64,000 nucleotides of DNA from Luteibacter rhizovicinus (GCF_004342265.1 NZ_SMCS01000012.1:1-64000), one strand, 5' to 3'; shown: positions 46,614-56,196, counted from the stretch's first letter. A program made the numbers and translations. Notes: generated by a model not told the origin, from the letters alone.

Positions 46614-48941
46614 TTGGCATTCCTGAACCGCCTCGGCTCCATCCTGCGTGTTAGCTGGCCATGGCTGCGCATTCCGTTCTGGCTCGTCATGGGCCTGCTA
46701 TTCGGTTTCCTCCTGCCCTATACCCTGATCCTCAACGCGCGCCTGCAGGATCGTTTCAACGACCTGGTATTCGCCGTGCCCACGCGCGTCTATGCGCGTC
46801 CGCTGCCCATCGAGCCGGGCCGGGCGATGACGCCGGCCGCGCTGGAACTGGAACTGACCTTCGCCGGCTACACCACCTCGGGCGGTGGGCAGGTGCCCGG
46901 CAGTTACGCCAAGGATGGATCGCGTTTCACGATTGCCTCGCGCGGTTTCGCCGGACCGGATGGCGGCGAGCTGCCGCACCGCATCCGCGTCGGGCTGGGC
47001 AACGGTCAGATCACCTCGCTGGTGGACGTCGCCAACGGCAAGCCGATGCAGGAAGCGCACCTCGATCCGGCGCGTATTGCCACGCTGTATGGCGCGCAGC
47101 AGGAAGAGCGTCGCATCGTGCGTCTGGACAACGTGCCGCCGCTGCTCGTCTCGGGGTTGCAGGCCGTCGAGGACCGTGACTTCAAAAATCACATCGGTCT
47201 GGACTTCTCCGCGATCGCGCGGGCATCGTTCGCCAATCTGCGCGCGGGCCATACGGTTCAGGGCGGATCGACACTGACCCAGCAGTTGGTGCGCAACCTG
47301 TTCCTCGAGCGCGACCAGAACATGCTGCGCAAGGTCAACGAGGCGATTCTTTCGCTGTTGATGGAAGCCCACTACAGCAAGGGCCGCATCATGGAGGCCT
47401 ATGTCAACGAGGTCTTCCTGGGGCAGCAGGGCAGTCAGGCCGTGCACGGTTTTGCTGCCGGCGGCGAGTTCTATTTCGGGCGTCGCCTGGAAGATCTGCG
47501 TCCGCAGGAGATCGCGCTGCTCATCGGCATGGTGAAAGGGCCGAGCTATTACGACCCGCGCCGTTATCCGGACCGTGCGCTGTCGCGCCGCAACCTCGTA
47601 TTGCAGCAGTTCCACGACACCGGTCTGATGGACGATGCGGCGCTGAAAACCGCGCAGGCCACGCCGCTGGGTATCAGCAGCAATGCACAGCTGCCGCACA
47701 ACCGTTTCCCCGCTTTCATGCAATTGGTACGCGCGCAGATCACGGCGGACTTCGACGAGGCCGCGTTGCGCGACGGCAGCCTGAGCATCTTCACGACGCT
47801 GGATCCTGCCGCGCAGCTCTATACCGAGCAAGCCATCGTCACGACGGTGAAGTCATTGGGCAAGCGTGGCGAAGCCGCGCAGGCCGCGGCCGTGGTCACC
47901 GATATTTCCACGGGCCGGGTGCTCGCGGTGGTCGGCAGTCGCGATCCCGGCGACCAGGGCTTCAACCGCGCGCTCGACGCACGCCGTCCCATCGGTTCGC
48001 TGGTCAAGCCGCTGGTGTATCTGGTCGCGCTGTCGCAGCCGTCGCGCTGGTCGCTGGCGAGTATCGTCGACGACTCCCCGATCAACATGCGTCAGCCCGA
48101 CGGCACGCCGTGGACACCGAAGAACGACGATCGCGAAGTCCACGGGCAGGTGCCGATGGTCGACGCGCTGGTGCATTCGTGGAATCTTGCGACGGTGAAT
48201 CTAGGCATGGCCGTGGGCGTATCGCGGATCAAGGCCTTCCTCGAATCGTTCGGGCTGGAAGACGTCAATCCGAGTCCGTCCCTGCTGCTCGGCGCCGTGG
48301 ATCTTTCGCCTCTGCAAGTCGCGCAGCTTTACGAATATGTCGCCGCAGACGGCCATGCGCTGCCGCTGATCGCGGTACGCGGCGTGATGGATAACAAGGG
48401 GCAGGCGATCAAGCGTTACGAGGTCAAGGGCGGTAACGGCGAATACCAGACCGCAGCGCGCCTGACCACGTGGGCCATGCAGCAGGTCGTCACCAGCGGT
48501 ACGGCGGCGGCTATCGGCAATTCGGGGCTTTCCTGGCTGCACGCCGCCGGCAAGACCGGCACCAGCGACAGTCAACGCGATAGCTGGTTTGCCGGTTTCA
48601 CGGGCGAACATCTGGCTATCGTCTGGATGGGCCGCGACGACAACAAGCCCACGGGCCTGTATGGCGCCACGGGTAGCATGCGCGTCTGGCAGGAACTGTT
48701 CCGCAAGCTCCCGACCCGTCCGCTGTCGACGGCGCCGGGCGAGGGCCTGGAAATGGCCTTCGTGAACCCGCAGAGCGGAAAACGGACGGACCCGCAGTGC
48801 GAAGGCTCCCGGCAACTCCCGTTCGTGACCGGTTACATGCCCGATCAGGAAGAGGGCTGTTTCTGGCAGCGATTCAAGGGTATGTTCGGCGGCGGTGATG
48901 CCGAACCGGCGCCTCCCGTTCCCAGTAATCCTACGGATTGA
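46614..48941 (+). CDS. mrcB: Penicillin-binding protein 1B (bifunctional peptidoglycan synthase)
   Basis: A 775-residue class A PBP. Order: cytoplasmic and transmembrane start (about 1-45), UB2H regulatory domain (about 65-145, RVYARPLPIEPGRAMTPAALELELTFAGY), glycosyltransferase 51 domain (about 160-340; EDRDFKNHIGLDFSAIARA with the catalytic Glu, GGSTLTQQLVRNLFL, MEAYVNEVFLGQ), and a transpeptidase domain (about 410-730; SLVK with nucleophile Ser462 and Lys465, SWN, KTGTS). It polymerises and crosslinks peptidoglycan. The start codon is TTG. The UB2H domain is where activator lipoproteins dock; a lipoprotein gene follows directly. Confidence 0.96.
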   Translation: MAFLNRLGSILRVSWPWLRIPFWLVMGLLFGFLLPYTLILNARLQDRFNDLVFAVPTRVYARPLPIEPGRAMTPAALELELTFAGYTTSGGGQVPGSYAKDGSRFTIASRGFAGPDGGELPHRIRVGLGNGQITSLVDVANGKPMQEAHLDPARIATLYGAQQEERRIVRLDNVPPLLVSGLQAVEDRDFKNHIGLDFSAIARASFANLRAGHTVQGGSTLTQQLVRNLFLERDQNMLRKVNEAILSLLMEAHYSKGRIMEAYVNEVFLGQQGSQAVHGFAAGGEFYFGRRLEDLRPQEIALLIGMVKGPSYYDPRRYPDRALSRRNLVLQQFHDTGLMDDAALKTAQATPLGISSNAQLPHNRFPAFMQLVRAQITADFDEAALRDGSLSIFTTLDPAAQLYTEQAIVTTVKSLGKRGEAAQAAAVVTDISTGRVLAVVGSRDPGDQGFNRALDARRPIGSLVKPLVYLVALSQPSRWSLASIVDDSPINMRQPDGTPWTPKNDDREVHGQVPMVDALVHSWNLATVNLGMAVGVSRIKAFLESFGLEDVNPSPSLLLGAVDLSPLQVAQLYEYVAADGHALPLIAVRGVMDNKGQAIKRYEVKGGNGEYQTAARLTTWAMQQVVTSGTAAAIGNSGLSWLHAAGKTGTSDSQRDSWFAGFTGEHLAIVWMGRDDNKPTGLYGATGSMRVWQELFRKLPTRPLSTAPGEGLEMAFVNPQSGKRTDPQCEGSRQLPFVTGYMPDQEEGCFWQRFKGMFGGGDAEPAPPVPSNPTD

Positions 48942-48943
48942 CC

Positions 48944-49456
48944 ATGCATCGTTTTCGTTTGTGCGCTCTTGCCACCGTCACCCTGATCGCCGCCTGCAGC
49001 CAGCCCGCGCCGCCGCAGGCCACCCGTCCCAGCAAACCGAATTACGACATCGTTGCGCAGATCCGCGCGGCGGGTGAGCGCGAAAAGTCCACCATCGACG
49101 TCGCGCCGCTGCGCGATCCGGGTGTGCAGGGCCTGCAGCAGTCGGCGCAGTCCGACGAGCGCGCCGGCCGCTATCCGGATGCGGCCGCCAAGCTCGATTC
49201 CGCCCTGAAGCTGGCGCCGGAAGCGCCGGAAATCATCCAGGACCGTGCGGAAGTCGCGGTGCGCATGCAGGACTATCCGCTGGCGGAAAAGCTGGCGCGT
49301 CAGTCGTACCAGCTGGGACCGAAACTCGGCAGCCTGTGCGCGCGCAACTGGCAGACGGTGGTCGAGATGCGCACGCAGGCCGATGATGGCGCCGCTGTTG
49401 CGAAAGCGCGTCAGGAGCTGACGAAGTGCCACGTGGCGGGGCCGAACCGGTTCTGA
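48944..49456 (+). CDS. TPR lipoprotein, candidate PBP1b activator (LpoP-like)
   Basis: A 170-residue lipoprotein with lipobox LIAAC (Cys near residue 18). The mature part has a disordered linker and then two TPR-like helical pairs (about 65-135; LQQSAQSDERAGRYPDAAAKLDSALKLAPEAPEIIQDRAEVAVRMQDYPLAEKLARQSYQLGP). The gene starts 2 nt after the mrcB stop, so the two are co-expressed. In Pseudomonas the PBP1b activator LpoP is a TPR lipoprotein encoded beside the PBP1b gene; this matches in type, size and position. The function is inferred from that parallel. Confidence 0.78.
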   Translation: MHRFRLCALATVTLIAACSQPAPPQATRPSKPNYDIVAQIRAAGEREKSTIDVAPLRDPGVQGLQQSAQSDERAGRYPDAAAKLDSALKLAPEAPEIIQDRAEVAVRMQDYPLAEKLARQSYQLGPKLGSLCARNWQTVVEMRTQADDGAAVAKARQELTKCHVAGPNRF

Positions 49457-49499
49457 AGTAAGAGCGAATCCTTGGCGCGGGAACGTACTTTCGTGCGCC

Positions 49500-49615
49500 C
49501 CGCTGCAGATTCCGGCGTGCGCCGGAATGACGGAGAGGCGTATTGGGTTGCGCATAGCAACCTGCATCATTCCCTCATCGTCATCCCGGTGCACGCCGGG
49601 ATCCGCAGCGATGAC
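49500..49615. repeat. Intergenic palindromic repeats (CCGGCG/CGCCGG type)
   Basis: A perfect palindrome tccggcgtgcgccgga lies at 49511-49526 and an imperfect one, around cccggtgcacgccggg, at 49585-49600. They match the family seen at 80-160. They fill the gap between the convergent TPR lipoprotein and hemE genes. Confidence 0.55.
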
Positions 49616-49649
49616 GTAGGGTTGGCGAGAGCGCTACATGCGTGCGTTC

Positions 49650-50723
49650 TTAATCCTGGCGAATCTTCCGCCCATGCGCATGCACCGTATCCACCAGCAC
49701 CTTCACGTTCTCCGGGTCCACTTCCGGCGTGATGCCGTGGCCCAGGTTGAACACGTGCCCGGGGTGGTTGCCGAAGCTGTCCAGTACGGCGCGCGCTTCG
49801 CGTTCCACGATCTCGGGGCTGGCGCGTAATACCGCCGGATCGAGATTGCCCTGCAACGCGACGCGATCGCCGACGCGGCGGCGTGCTTCGCCGATGTCGA
49901 TGCTCCAGTCGATGCCCAGGCCGGTGCAGCCGGTATCGGCGAGCGCTTCGAGCTGGCCCATGGCGCCCTTGGAGAAGAGAATCACCGGCAGGTCGCGGCT
50001 GGCGGCATCGGCCTTCAGTGCATCGACCACTTGCGACATATAGCGCAGCGAGAATTCGCGGAAAGGTGCGGGGCCGAGCAGGCCGCCCCAGGTGTCGAAG
50101 ATCATCAGCGCCTGCGCACCGGCGTTCGCCTGGGCGATGAGGTAGACGGCGACGGAGCGCGCCACGGTATCCAGCAGCCGGTGGGCAAGCGCGGGTTCGT
50201 TCCACGCCAGCGCTTTCACGCGCGCGAAATCGCGCGATCCTTCGCCTTCGACCATGTAACAGGCCAGCGTCCACGGACTGCCGGAAAAACCGATCAGCGG
50301 TACGCGGCCATGCAATTCCTGGCGGATCAGCCGTACGGCGTCCATGACGTAGCGCAGCTCGCCGTCCATGTCGGGAACGGCCAGCCGTTCGATGTCGGCC
50401 GCACTGCGGACAGGGCGCGCGAAACGCGGACCTTCGCCGTTCGCGAAAGACAGGCCGAGACCCATCGCATCGGGAATGGTGAGGATGTCGGAGAACAGGA
50501 TCGCCGCGTCCAGATCGAAGCGTTCGAGCGGTTGCAGCGTGACTTCGCAGGCCCGTTCCGGATTCGTCGCCAGGCCCATGAAGCTGCCCGCGCGGCCGCG
50601 GGTTTCGCGGTATTCCGGCAGGTAACGGCCCGCCTGACGCATAACCCAGATGGGCGTGGTATCGACCGGTTCGCGGCGCAGTGCGCGCAGGAAGCGATCG
50701 TTGACGAGAACCTCATCGGCCAT
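49650..50723 (-). CDS. hemE: Uroporphyrinogen decarboxylase HemE
   Basis: At 357 residues it is family length (E. coli 354). It decarboxylates uroporphyrinogen III to coproporphyrinogen III in heme synthesis. The N-terminal signature [19 protein letters not shown] (residues about 21-39) and [16 protein letters not shown] (about 144-159) are both exact family patterns; the catalytic Asp lies in [13 protein letters not shown]. The first codons overlap the upstream WGR gene by 11 nt. Confidence 0.97.
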   Translation of the reverse strand: MADEVLVNDRFLRALRREPVDTTPIWVMRQAGRYLPEYRETRGRAGSFMGLATNPERACEVTLQPLERFDLDAAILFSDILTIPDAMGLGLSFANGEGPRFARPVRSAADIERLAVPDMDGELRYVMDAVRLIRQELHGRVPLIGFSGSPWTLACYMVEGEGSRDFARVKALAWNEPALAHRLLDTVARSVAVYLIAQANAGAQALMIFDTWGGLLGPAPFREFSLRYMSQVVDALKADAASRDLPVILFSKGAMGQLEALADTGCTGLGIDWSIDIGEARRRVGDRVALQGNLDPAVLRASPEIVEREARAVLDSFGNHPGHVFNLGHGITPEVDPENVKVLVDTVHAHGRKIRQD

Positions 50724-50976
50724 GCTCGGACTCCAATCCCTGACTGAACATTACTTTGAAACCTCGTTTGATCTGCGCGTCGCGGGCTTTCGCGAACGCG
50801 GCGAGCGCGGCATCGCGCTCCAGGTAGACGTCGCGCTTGAGCGTTGCCTTTCCACCCTGCACGCCGGATTCCCGGTACAGCGTCCAGCCGCCCAGGAGAT
50901 CCTGCTCGAGCACGATCTGGACGTAACGCGGCGCCTCGGAGGCGACGTCGGACACGGTTTGCATGTAGATGCGCAT
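50713..50976 (-). CDS. Small WGR domain protein
   Basis: An 87-residue protein made almost entirely of a WGR domain (about 17-85): [57 protein letters not shown]. The strict W-G-R is replaced by a related E-S-G. In PARPs and in bacterial MolR-type proteins the WGR domain binds nucleic acid; stand-alone short versions have no assigned role. It overlaps hemE by 11 nt, so it is probably co-transcribed. Confidence 0.75.
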   Translation of the reverse strand: MRIYMQTVSDVASEAPRYVQIVLEQDLLGGWTLYRESGVQGGKATLKRDVYLERDAALAAFAKARDAQIKRGFKVMFSQGLESEHGR

Positions 50977-51053
50977 GAAAGGGTTCGGTCTGGCGCAGGA
51001 CCTGCCATTGTAGGTGGTCGCCCCTCGCCGCGCACGCCGGCCCGGATGGCGGC

Positions 51054-52121
51054 CTAGCCGAGTACCGCCAGTACGTCGCGCTCGTCGACGCCGGCGACGA
51101 TTTCAGCGGCGCCGACGCCCCGCCACAGGATGAGGCGCAACGTTCCGGCGGTGTTCTTCTTGTCCAGCCGCATCAGGGATAGCAGGCGTTCCGGCGAATG
51201 ACCTTCAGGCATCGCGGTCGGCAGGCCCAGACGCTCCAGCAGTGCGACGAGTCGATGCGTATCGCCCTCGCGCGCCATGCCAAGGCGCTCGGACAACCGC
51301 GCTGCCAGGACCATGCCGATGGCGACGCCTTCGCCATGCAGCAGTTCGGTGTAATTGCCCGCCGTTTCCAGCGCATGGCCGAACGTGTGGCCCAGATTGA
51401 GCAGGGCGCGCTCGCCCTGTTCGGTTTCGTCGCGTGCGACGACGCCCGCCTTATAAAGACATTTGCGCGCGATCGCCTCCGTCAGCGTGGCCGATTCGCG
51501 CAGCGACAGCGCATCGGCGTGGGCTTCGAGCCAGTCGAAGAACGGCACGTCGCCGATGGCGGCAGCCTTCACCACTTCCGCGAGACCCGCGCGGTATTCG
51601 CGCTGCGGCAACGTATCTAGTGTGTCGATGTCGGCCACGACGGCGCGCGGCTGATGAAACGCGCCGACGAGATTCTTCCCGGCCGGCAGGTTGACGCCGG
51701 TCTTGCCGCCTACCGACGAATCCACCATGGCGAGAAGGGTGGTCGGGACCTGGATGAAGTCGATGCCGCGCATCCAGCAGGACGCGGTAAAACCGGCAAG
51801 ATCGCCGACGACGCCACCGCCGAGTGCTATCACGCATGCATCGCGCGTGGCGCCAAGTTTTCCCAGTGCTTCGAGCGCAAGGCCGACGTTGGCGAAGGTT
51901 TTATTCGCCTCGCCATCTCCGATCAGAAAACTCGACCACGTGAATCCTTCCAGCCCGCGCGCCAGCGCATCCAGATACAGGGGCGCGACGGTCACATTGC
52001 TGATGACCAGGACGTGGCGGCCGCGAATGCGCTCCCGCCAGCGTGCCGAATCGGCCAGCAGGCCGGCACCGATCCATACGGGATAGCTGCGTTCGCCCAG
52101 AGCGACATCGACGGTTTTCAT
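51054..52121 (-). CDS. aroB: 3-dehydroquinate synthase AroB
   Basis: A 355-residue NAD- and metal-dependent enzyme that turns DAHP into 3-dehydroquinate, the second step of the shikimate pathway. Family text includes [81 protein letters not shown] and the metal-binding [14 protein letters not shown]. The start at 52121 overlaps aroK by 4 nt (ATGA); an in-frame ATG further upstream runs antisense-frame through aroK and was rejected. Confidence 0.97.
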   Translation of the reverse strand: MKTVDVALGERSYPVWIGAGLLADSARWRERIRGRHVLVISNVTVAPLYLDALARGLEGFTWSSFLIGDGEANKTFANVGLALEALGKLGATRDACVIALGGGVVGDLAGFTASCWMRGIDFIQVPTTLLAMVDSSVGGKTGVNLPAGKNLVGAFHQPRAVVADIDTLDTLPQREYRAGLAEVVKAAAIGDVPFFDWLEAHADALSLRESATLTEAIARKCLYKAGVVARDETEQGERALLNLGHTFGHALETAGNYTELLHGEGVAIGMVLAARLSERLGMAREGDTHRLVALLERLGLPTAMPEGHSPERLLSLMRLDKKNTAGTLRLILWRGVGAAEIVAGVDERDVLAVLG

Positions 52122-52654
52122 GGTGTGGGACGGTTCCAGTGCTGGTCGATCGATGCGATGGCTCGCGCCGCCGCGTTTTCGACGTCTTCGTGGCGACCCG
52201 GAAAGGCGAGGTCGGCCAGTTCGTTGTACAGGGGCAGCCGGTCGGTGGAGAGCGTTTCCAGACGCGTGCGACGGTCGGGCACGGCAAGCAATGGCCGTTG
52301 CCGGTCGTGTTGCAGGCGGTCGATCTGTTCGTCGACGGATACCTGCAGCCACACCACGAAACCACGTTCGCGCAGCACGCGGCGATTGGCCGGATCGAGC
52401 ACGGCGCCCGCGCCGGTGGCGAGCACGACGCCGGTGCGAAGGCTAAACTCGTCCAGATGCGCGCATTCGCGTGCCCGGAAGCCGGCCTCGCCTTCGCGCT
52501 CGAAAATCGTGGATACGGTGAGGCCGCAGCGTGCTTCGATCTCGATATCGAGATCGACGAAGGGCATGCCGTAGTGCTCCGCCAGTCGTCGACCGATGGA
52601 CGTCTTTCCGGCACCCATGGGACCGACCAGGAACAGGTTACGCGAAGGATTCAT
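52118..52654 (-). CDS. aroK: Shikimate kinase AroK
   Basis: A 178-residue P-loop kinase that phosphorylates shikimate. The Walker A GPMGAGKT is at 11-18. Shikimate contacts appear in [26 protein letters not shown] and [14 protein letters not shown], and the lid region in [17 protein letters not shown]. The aroK-aroB order and 4-nt coupling are standard in proteobacteria. It is divergent from an epimerase-like gene with only about 30 bases between. Confidence 0.96.
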   Translation of the reverse strand: MNPSRNLFLVGPMGAGKTSIGRRLAEHYGMPFVDLDIEIEARCGLTVSTIFEREGEAGFRARECAHLDEFSLRTGVVLATGAGAVLDPANRRVLRERGFVVWLQVSVDEQIDRLQHDRQRPLLAVPDRRTRLETLSTDRLPLYNELADLAFPGRHEDVENAAARAIASIDQHWNRPTP

Positions 52655-52684
52655 CGAGCCATGCTAACAACAAGCGACCAGCGG

Positions 52685-53515
52685 ATGAACGAGCCGGTGC
52701 TCATTGCCGGTGCCGGAGACGTCGGCGGACGGCTTGCGGCGCTGCTCGCGGGGCAGGGGCATACCGTTTACGCGCTCCGTCGCGGCGAGGCGATTTCGAC
52801 GGGGAACGGAGTGCGCTGGCTGCGTGGCGACCTGACTCGCCCGGACACGCTGCGCGACCTGCCTGCCGTGAAACGCGTGGTATTCGCGGCGACACCGGAT
52901 GCGCGGTACGAAGCGGCTTATCGCGCGGTGTTCGTCGATGGTTTCCGTCACCTGCTCGACGCGCTGGCCCCGGCGTCGCTCGAACGCGCGGTATTCGTCT
53001 CGTCCTCCGCGGTTTACGGCGAACACGATGGCGCGTGGGTCGACGAGGATACGCCGCCCGATCCGCCCGGATTCAACGGGCATGTACTGCTGGAAGCGGA
53101 ACGCTGGCTGGCGACGCGGGATGTCGCGGGTATCGCCGTGCGTCTTGCCGGGCTGTACGGGCCGGGGCGTATGCAGCTTTTCCAGAACCTGCGCGACGGT
53201 AGCGCGCGGGTGCCGCGTGGCGGTCATGTTTTCGCGAACCGTATCCATGTCGACGATGCGGCGGCCGCGCTGGCGCACGTGCTGGCGCTGGACGATCCGG
53301 CGCCGGTTTATCTGGGTGTCGACGACATGCCGCTGCCGATGGATGTGCTTTACGACCATATCGCGGGGTTGCTCGGGGTGCCGCCTCCGGAGGAGGGGCC
53401 GGGGCCGCGTGGTATCGGGAATAAGCGGTTGAGCAATGCGCGGCTGCGGGCGAGTGGGTTTCGGTGCCGGTGGCCGGATGCCCGGGTGGGGTATACGGGG
53501 TTGCTGGGGGAGTGA
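52685..53515 (+). CDS. NAD-dependent epimerase/dehydratase family protein (YeeZ-like)
   Basis: A 276-residue extended-SDR-like protein. The nucleotide-binding motif is VLIAGAGDVGGRLAALLAGQG (residues 5-25), followed by AVFVSSSAVYGEHDG, AVRLAGLYGPGRM and FANRIHVDDAAAALAHVL. The catalytic Tyr of SSSAVYG is present but the paired Lys is not evident. The C-terminus PPEEGPGPRGIGNKRLSNARLRASGF matches the YeeZ group. MNEPVLIAG at 52685 was chosen; an ATG at 52661 is possible. Confidence 0.85.
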   Translation: MNEPVLIAGAGDVGGRLAALLAGQGHTVYALRRGEAISTGNGVRWLRGDLTRPDTLRDLPAVKRVVFAATPDARYEAAYRAVFVDGFRHLLDALAPASLERAVFVSSSAVYGEHDGAWVDEDTPPDPPGFNGHVLLEAERWLATRDVAGIAVRLAGLYGPGRMQLFQNLRDGSARVPRGGHVFANRIHVDDAAAALAHVLALDDPAPVYLGVDDMPLPMDVLYDHIAGLLGVPPPEEGPGPRGIGNKRLSNARLRASGFRCRWPDARVGYTGLLGE

Positions 53516-53530
53516 GGGCTCCTTCTTCAT

Positions 53531-53628
53531 CGCTTCGTAGGCTTTCGCGCGCAGGCGCGCTCCCACAGAGAGCCAACGCGCACCTGATCCTTGTGGGAGC
53601 GCGCCTGCGCGCGAAAGCCTACGAAGCG
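53531..53628. repeat. REP pair, perfect 37-base inverted repeat
   Basis: The 37 bases at 53531-53567 (cgcttcgtaggctttcgcgc and on) recur exactly inverted at 53592-53628 with a 24-base spacer. They are built on the REP core seen at 3045-3185 and 38274-38303 but in the opposite head-to-head arrangement. The element lies between the convergent ends of the epimerase and kinase genes and reaches to 1 base from the kinase stop. Confidence 0.75.
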
Positions 53629-53629
53629 G

Positions 53630-54457
53630 CTAAGCGGGAAAGGTGGGACGTCGCCGCCCATCCAGCCTGACGACGACATCCGCCATCCCCGGAAGCACCC
53701 GCAACGCGAGCTTGCTCACCCGCTCGTAATGCTGAAGAAACCGCTCCATGGCCACATCGTCCATAGCCTGCGGCGCGCCACGCGCATGCAGCGCTTCCTC
53801 GGCTTCCCCCCGCCATGCCCGTACCACGTCCCACGAAGGCGCCAGCAGCAATGCAAGCGCGTCGATCCGGTCCCAGACAGGCAGGTAATCGTCGATCCGC
53901 GAATTGACCCAGAGCCTCCAGCTCGCATCGACATCCTCGTTGCGTTCGAGGTCGTTGACCGGCGTGGCGAGCGACACCTCGTCCTCGGGCGTCACCCCGA
54001 GACACCAGCCTTCCAGCACGATCAGCCGCGGCGCCTTCGTCACCAGCGGCCACCGGTCGCGCGGCGCGCGGTCGTCTATGCCCTTGTCGAAGCGGGGCAG
54101 CGCGACCGGATGGTCCGGCGACGCATGTGGCAGCCGGTCGAGCGTGTCGATAAGCAGGGGCAGGTCGTGGGTGCCCGGTACGCCGCGTGTCTTCAGCAGC
54201 GGATGGACACGCCGCGACAAAGCCTTGCGTTCGGTGCGGGTCAGGTAGACATCGTCGATCGACAGCACTACCGCCGGGCCGTCCCGTTCGTTCGCCAGCG
54301 CGGCGATGGCCGCCGCCAGCGTGCTTTTGCCGCTGCCCTGCAAGCCGGAAACACCCAGGACGAAGGGCCCGTCATGGAGGGCGATGGCGTCGCCCAGCTG
54401 CGACATCAGCGTCGCGGCGAGCGTATGGGCCTGCGTGCTAGCATCGGTGGACTCCAT
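53630..54457 (-). CDS. P-loop kinase, D-glycerate 3-kinase-like
   Basis: A 275-residue kinase. The Walker A is GLQGSGKS at 38-45, preceded by FVLGVS. VLSIDDVYLTRTERKAL, the HPLLKTRGVPGTHDLPLLIDTLDRL segment and LPRFDKGIDDRAPRDRW follow the plant-type glycerate 3-kinase pattern, as does VLEGWCLGVTPE. Such enzymes make 3-phosphoglycerate from D-glycerate. A uridine-kinase-like role is the alternative. It is divergent from pdxH with 23 bases between. Confidence 0.85.
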   Translation of the reverse strand: MESTDASTQAHTLAATLMSQLGDAIALHDGPFVLGVSGLQGSGKSTLAAAIAALANERDGPAVVLSIDDVYLTRTERKALSRRVHPLLKTRGVPGTHDLPLLIDTLDRLPHASPDHPVALPRFDKGIDDRAPRDRWPLVTKAPRLIVLEGWCLGVTPEDEVSLATPVNDLERNEDVDASWRLWVNSRIDDYLPVWDRIDALALLLAPSWDVVRAWRGEAEEALHARGAPQAMDDVAMERFLQHYERVSKLALRVLPGMADVVVRLDGRRRPTFPA

Positions 54458-54480
54458 GCAATAAGCATAGCCGGACCGTC

Positions 54481-55068
54481 ATGCTCAACGCCGAGATCCT
54501 CGATACCTTCCGTTCGCTGCTGGACGAGGCCCGTGCAAGCGGCGACCCCGAACCCACGGCGATGACTCTGTCCACCTCCGACGGACAGGGGCGCATTCAT
54601 TCGCGCATCGTGCTGCTCAAGAGCATCGACGAGCGCGGCCTGAGCTTCTTCACGAACTACGACAGCGCGAAGGGCGAGCAGCTTGCCGCGCATCCGCAGG
54701 TCGCACTGTGCTTTCACTGGAAGCAGATCCGAGAAGGCATCCAGGTGCGTTTCGAAGGACGGGTGGGCAAGCTGGGCGATGCGGAGTCCGATGCCTATTT
54801 CGCGAAGCGGCCGCGGGGCAGTCAGATCGGCGCGTGGGCGTCGAAGCAATCGCAGACGCTGCCCGATCGCGCCACGTTCGAAGAGCGCGTCGCGCGCTAC
54901 GAACGCGAATTCGCCGGCCGCGACGTGACGCGTCCCCCGCACTGGGGCGGCTATCTCGTCGAGCCGGACCGGGTCGAGTTCTGGTACGGGGCGACCTTCC
55001 GTCTGCACGAACGTGTCAACTACGAAGCCGGTACAGACGGCTGGACGAACCGACTGCTCTATCCATAA
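54481..55068 (+). CDS. pdxH: Pyridoxamine 5'-phosphate oxidase PdxH
   Basis: A 195-residue FMN enzyme (shorter at the N-terminus than the 218-residue E. coli protein, as in many relatives) that makes pyridoxal phosphate from PNP or PMP. Key segments are SRIVLLKSIDERGLSFFTNYDSAKGEQLAAHPQVALCFHWKQIREGIQVRFEGRV, SYFAKRPRGSQIGAWASKQS-type text and the C-terminal PPHWGGYLVEPDRVEFWYG...RLHERVNY. It is followed by yjbQ 17 nt later. Confidence 0.95.
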   Translation: MLNAEILDTFRSLLDEARASGDPEPTAMTLSTSDGQGRIHSRIVLLKSIDERGLSFFTNYDSAKGEQLAAHPQVALCFHWKQIREGIQVRFEGRVGKLGDAESDAYFAKRPRGSQIGAWASKQSQTLPDRATFEERVARYEREFAGRDVTRPPHWGGYLVEPDRVEFWYGATFRLHERVNYEAGTDGWTNRLLYP

Positions 55069-55085
55069 ATCCGGGAGAACGTCCG

Positions 55086-55526
55086 ATGAGCCGCAGCCAG
55101 CCCGTGCAACATGTCGCCCAGACGACCGTGACGGTGCACACGCGCGGTCGCGGTCTCATCGAAGTGACCAACCGCGTCGTCGACGCCGTTTCCGCCAGTG
55201 GCGTACAGACGGGTATCGTGAACCTGTTCGTGCAGCACACCAGCTGCTCGCTGCTGATTGGCGAGAATGCCGATCCGGACGTCGCCGCCGATCTGGAACG
55301 TTTCTTCGCACGCCTGGTTCCCGATGGCGATCCGTTGTTCAAGCATCGCGACGAAGGTCCCGACGACATGCCCGCGCATGTGCGGTCGGTGCTGACCGGC
55401 GTCAGTCTTTCCCTTCCCGTGCATGGTGGCCGTCCATTGCTCGGCACGTGGCAGGGTGTGTTCCTGTTCGAACACCGGCTGGAAGCGCATCAGCGCAAAC
55501 TCACGCTGAGTACGTTCGGGCATTGA
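55086..55526 (+). CDS. YjbQ family protein (UPF0047, secondary thiamine-phosphate synthase-like)
   Basis: A 146-residue protein of the UPF0047/YjbQ family. VTVHTRGRGLIEVTNRVVDAV, GIVNLFVQHTSCSLLIGENADPDVAADLERFF, DDMPAHVRSVLTGVSLSLPVHGGRPLLGTWQGVFLFEHR are the conserved pieces, including the family's HTSCSL and HR ends. Weak thiamine-phosphate synthase activity has been reported for a member; the true role is unclear. A GGGAG site precedes the ATG. Confidence 0.92.
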   Translation: MSRSQPVQHVAQTTVTVHTRGRGLIEVTNRVVDAVSASGVQTGIVNLFVQHTSCSLLIGENADPDVAADLERFFARLVPDGDPLFKHRDEGPDDMPAHVRSVLTGVSLSLPVHGGRPLLGTWQGVFLFEHRLEAHQRKLTLSTFGH

Positions 55527-55538
55527 AATCGTTCGGGC

Positions 55539-56156
55539 TCAGGCAGCCGGCGGCTGCTTCAGCGATATCAGGTAGACGAGCGTAAGACTCCTGATTTCGG
55601 TCAGCAATGCGGCGCGTCGCCCCGGCTTTTCGTTGGCCGCTTCGGACACGCCTTTCAGCATCTGCAACAGCACGAACGCCGCTGCCTCCGAGCGCGTGCG
55701 CGACAAGCCGTCGACGGCGTTGCGCAGGATGCCCGCTATCGTGCGCAGCATCGCTTTGCGAAAGGCTTCGCGGTTTTCGAGCCTGCCGCCGCGCGCATCG
55801 ACCAGCCCGATGGCGAACTGCCGTTCGCTCTGCAACGACAGCCTGAAGTCGACCAGGGCGTTCGCGAGTTCTTCCAGCGATAGCGACTGCGCGCGTTCGC
55901 CCAGCGCCGTCGCTTCCGCGACCGCGTGTTCCGCGTAGCGCACCAGCAAGGCGTCGGCCAGCGACTCTTTCGAAGGAAAGAACCGGTACATCGAGCCGAT
56001 CGCGGTAGCCGCACGAGCGGCGATTTCGGTCATGGTGGCGGCGTCGTAACCCTTCTCCGAGAACACCTGCGCACCGGCTTCCAGAATAGCGGCGACGCGC
56101 TGCCGCCCGCGCTCCTGCTTGGGTTTGGCGGCGACGGCTACGGGTGTGCTGGTCAT
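55539..56156 (-). CDS. TetR family transcriptional regulator
   Basis: A 205-residue repressor with an N-terminal TetR helix-turn-helix (about 16-62: RGRQRVAAILEAGAQVFSEKGYDAATMTEIAARAATAIGSMYRFFPSKESLADALLVRYA) and a helical ligand domain after it. The start at 56156 has an AGGA site; the in-frame ATG at 56252 lies inside the operator region. It is divergent from a small membrane protein gene and an MFS efflux gene, and two 20-base palindromes (56204-56252) lie in the shared gap, so it very likely represses that pair. Confidence 0.93.
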   Translation of the reverse strand: MTSTPVAVAAKPKQERGRQRVAAILEAGAQVFSEKGYDAATMTEIAARAATAIGSMYRFFPSKESLADALLVRYAEHAVAEATALGERAQSLSLEELANALVDFRLSLQSERQFAIGLVDARGGRLENREAFRKAMLRTIAGILRNAVDGLSRTRSEAAAFVLLQMLKGVSEAANEKPGRRAALLTEIRSLTLVYLISLKQPPAA

Positions 56157-56196
56157 CCTGATCGTCCTCTTCGTGGCCGTGGGCCATCCGGGTATT

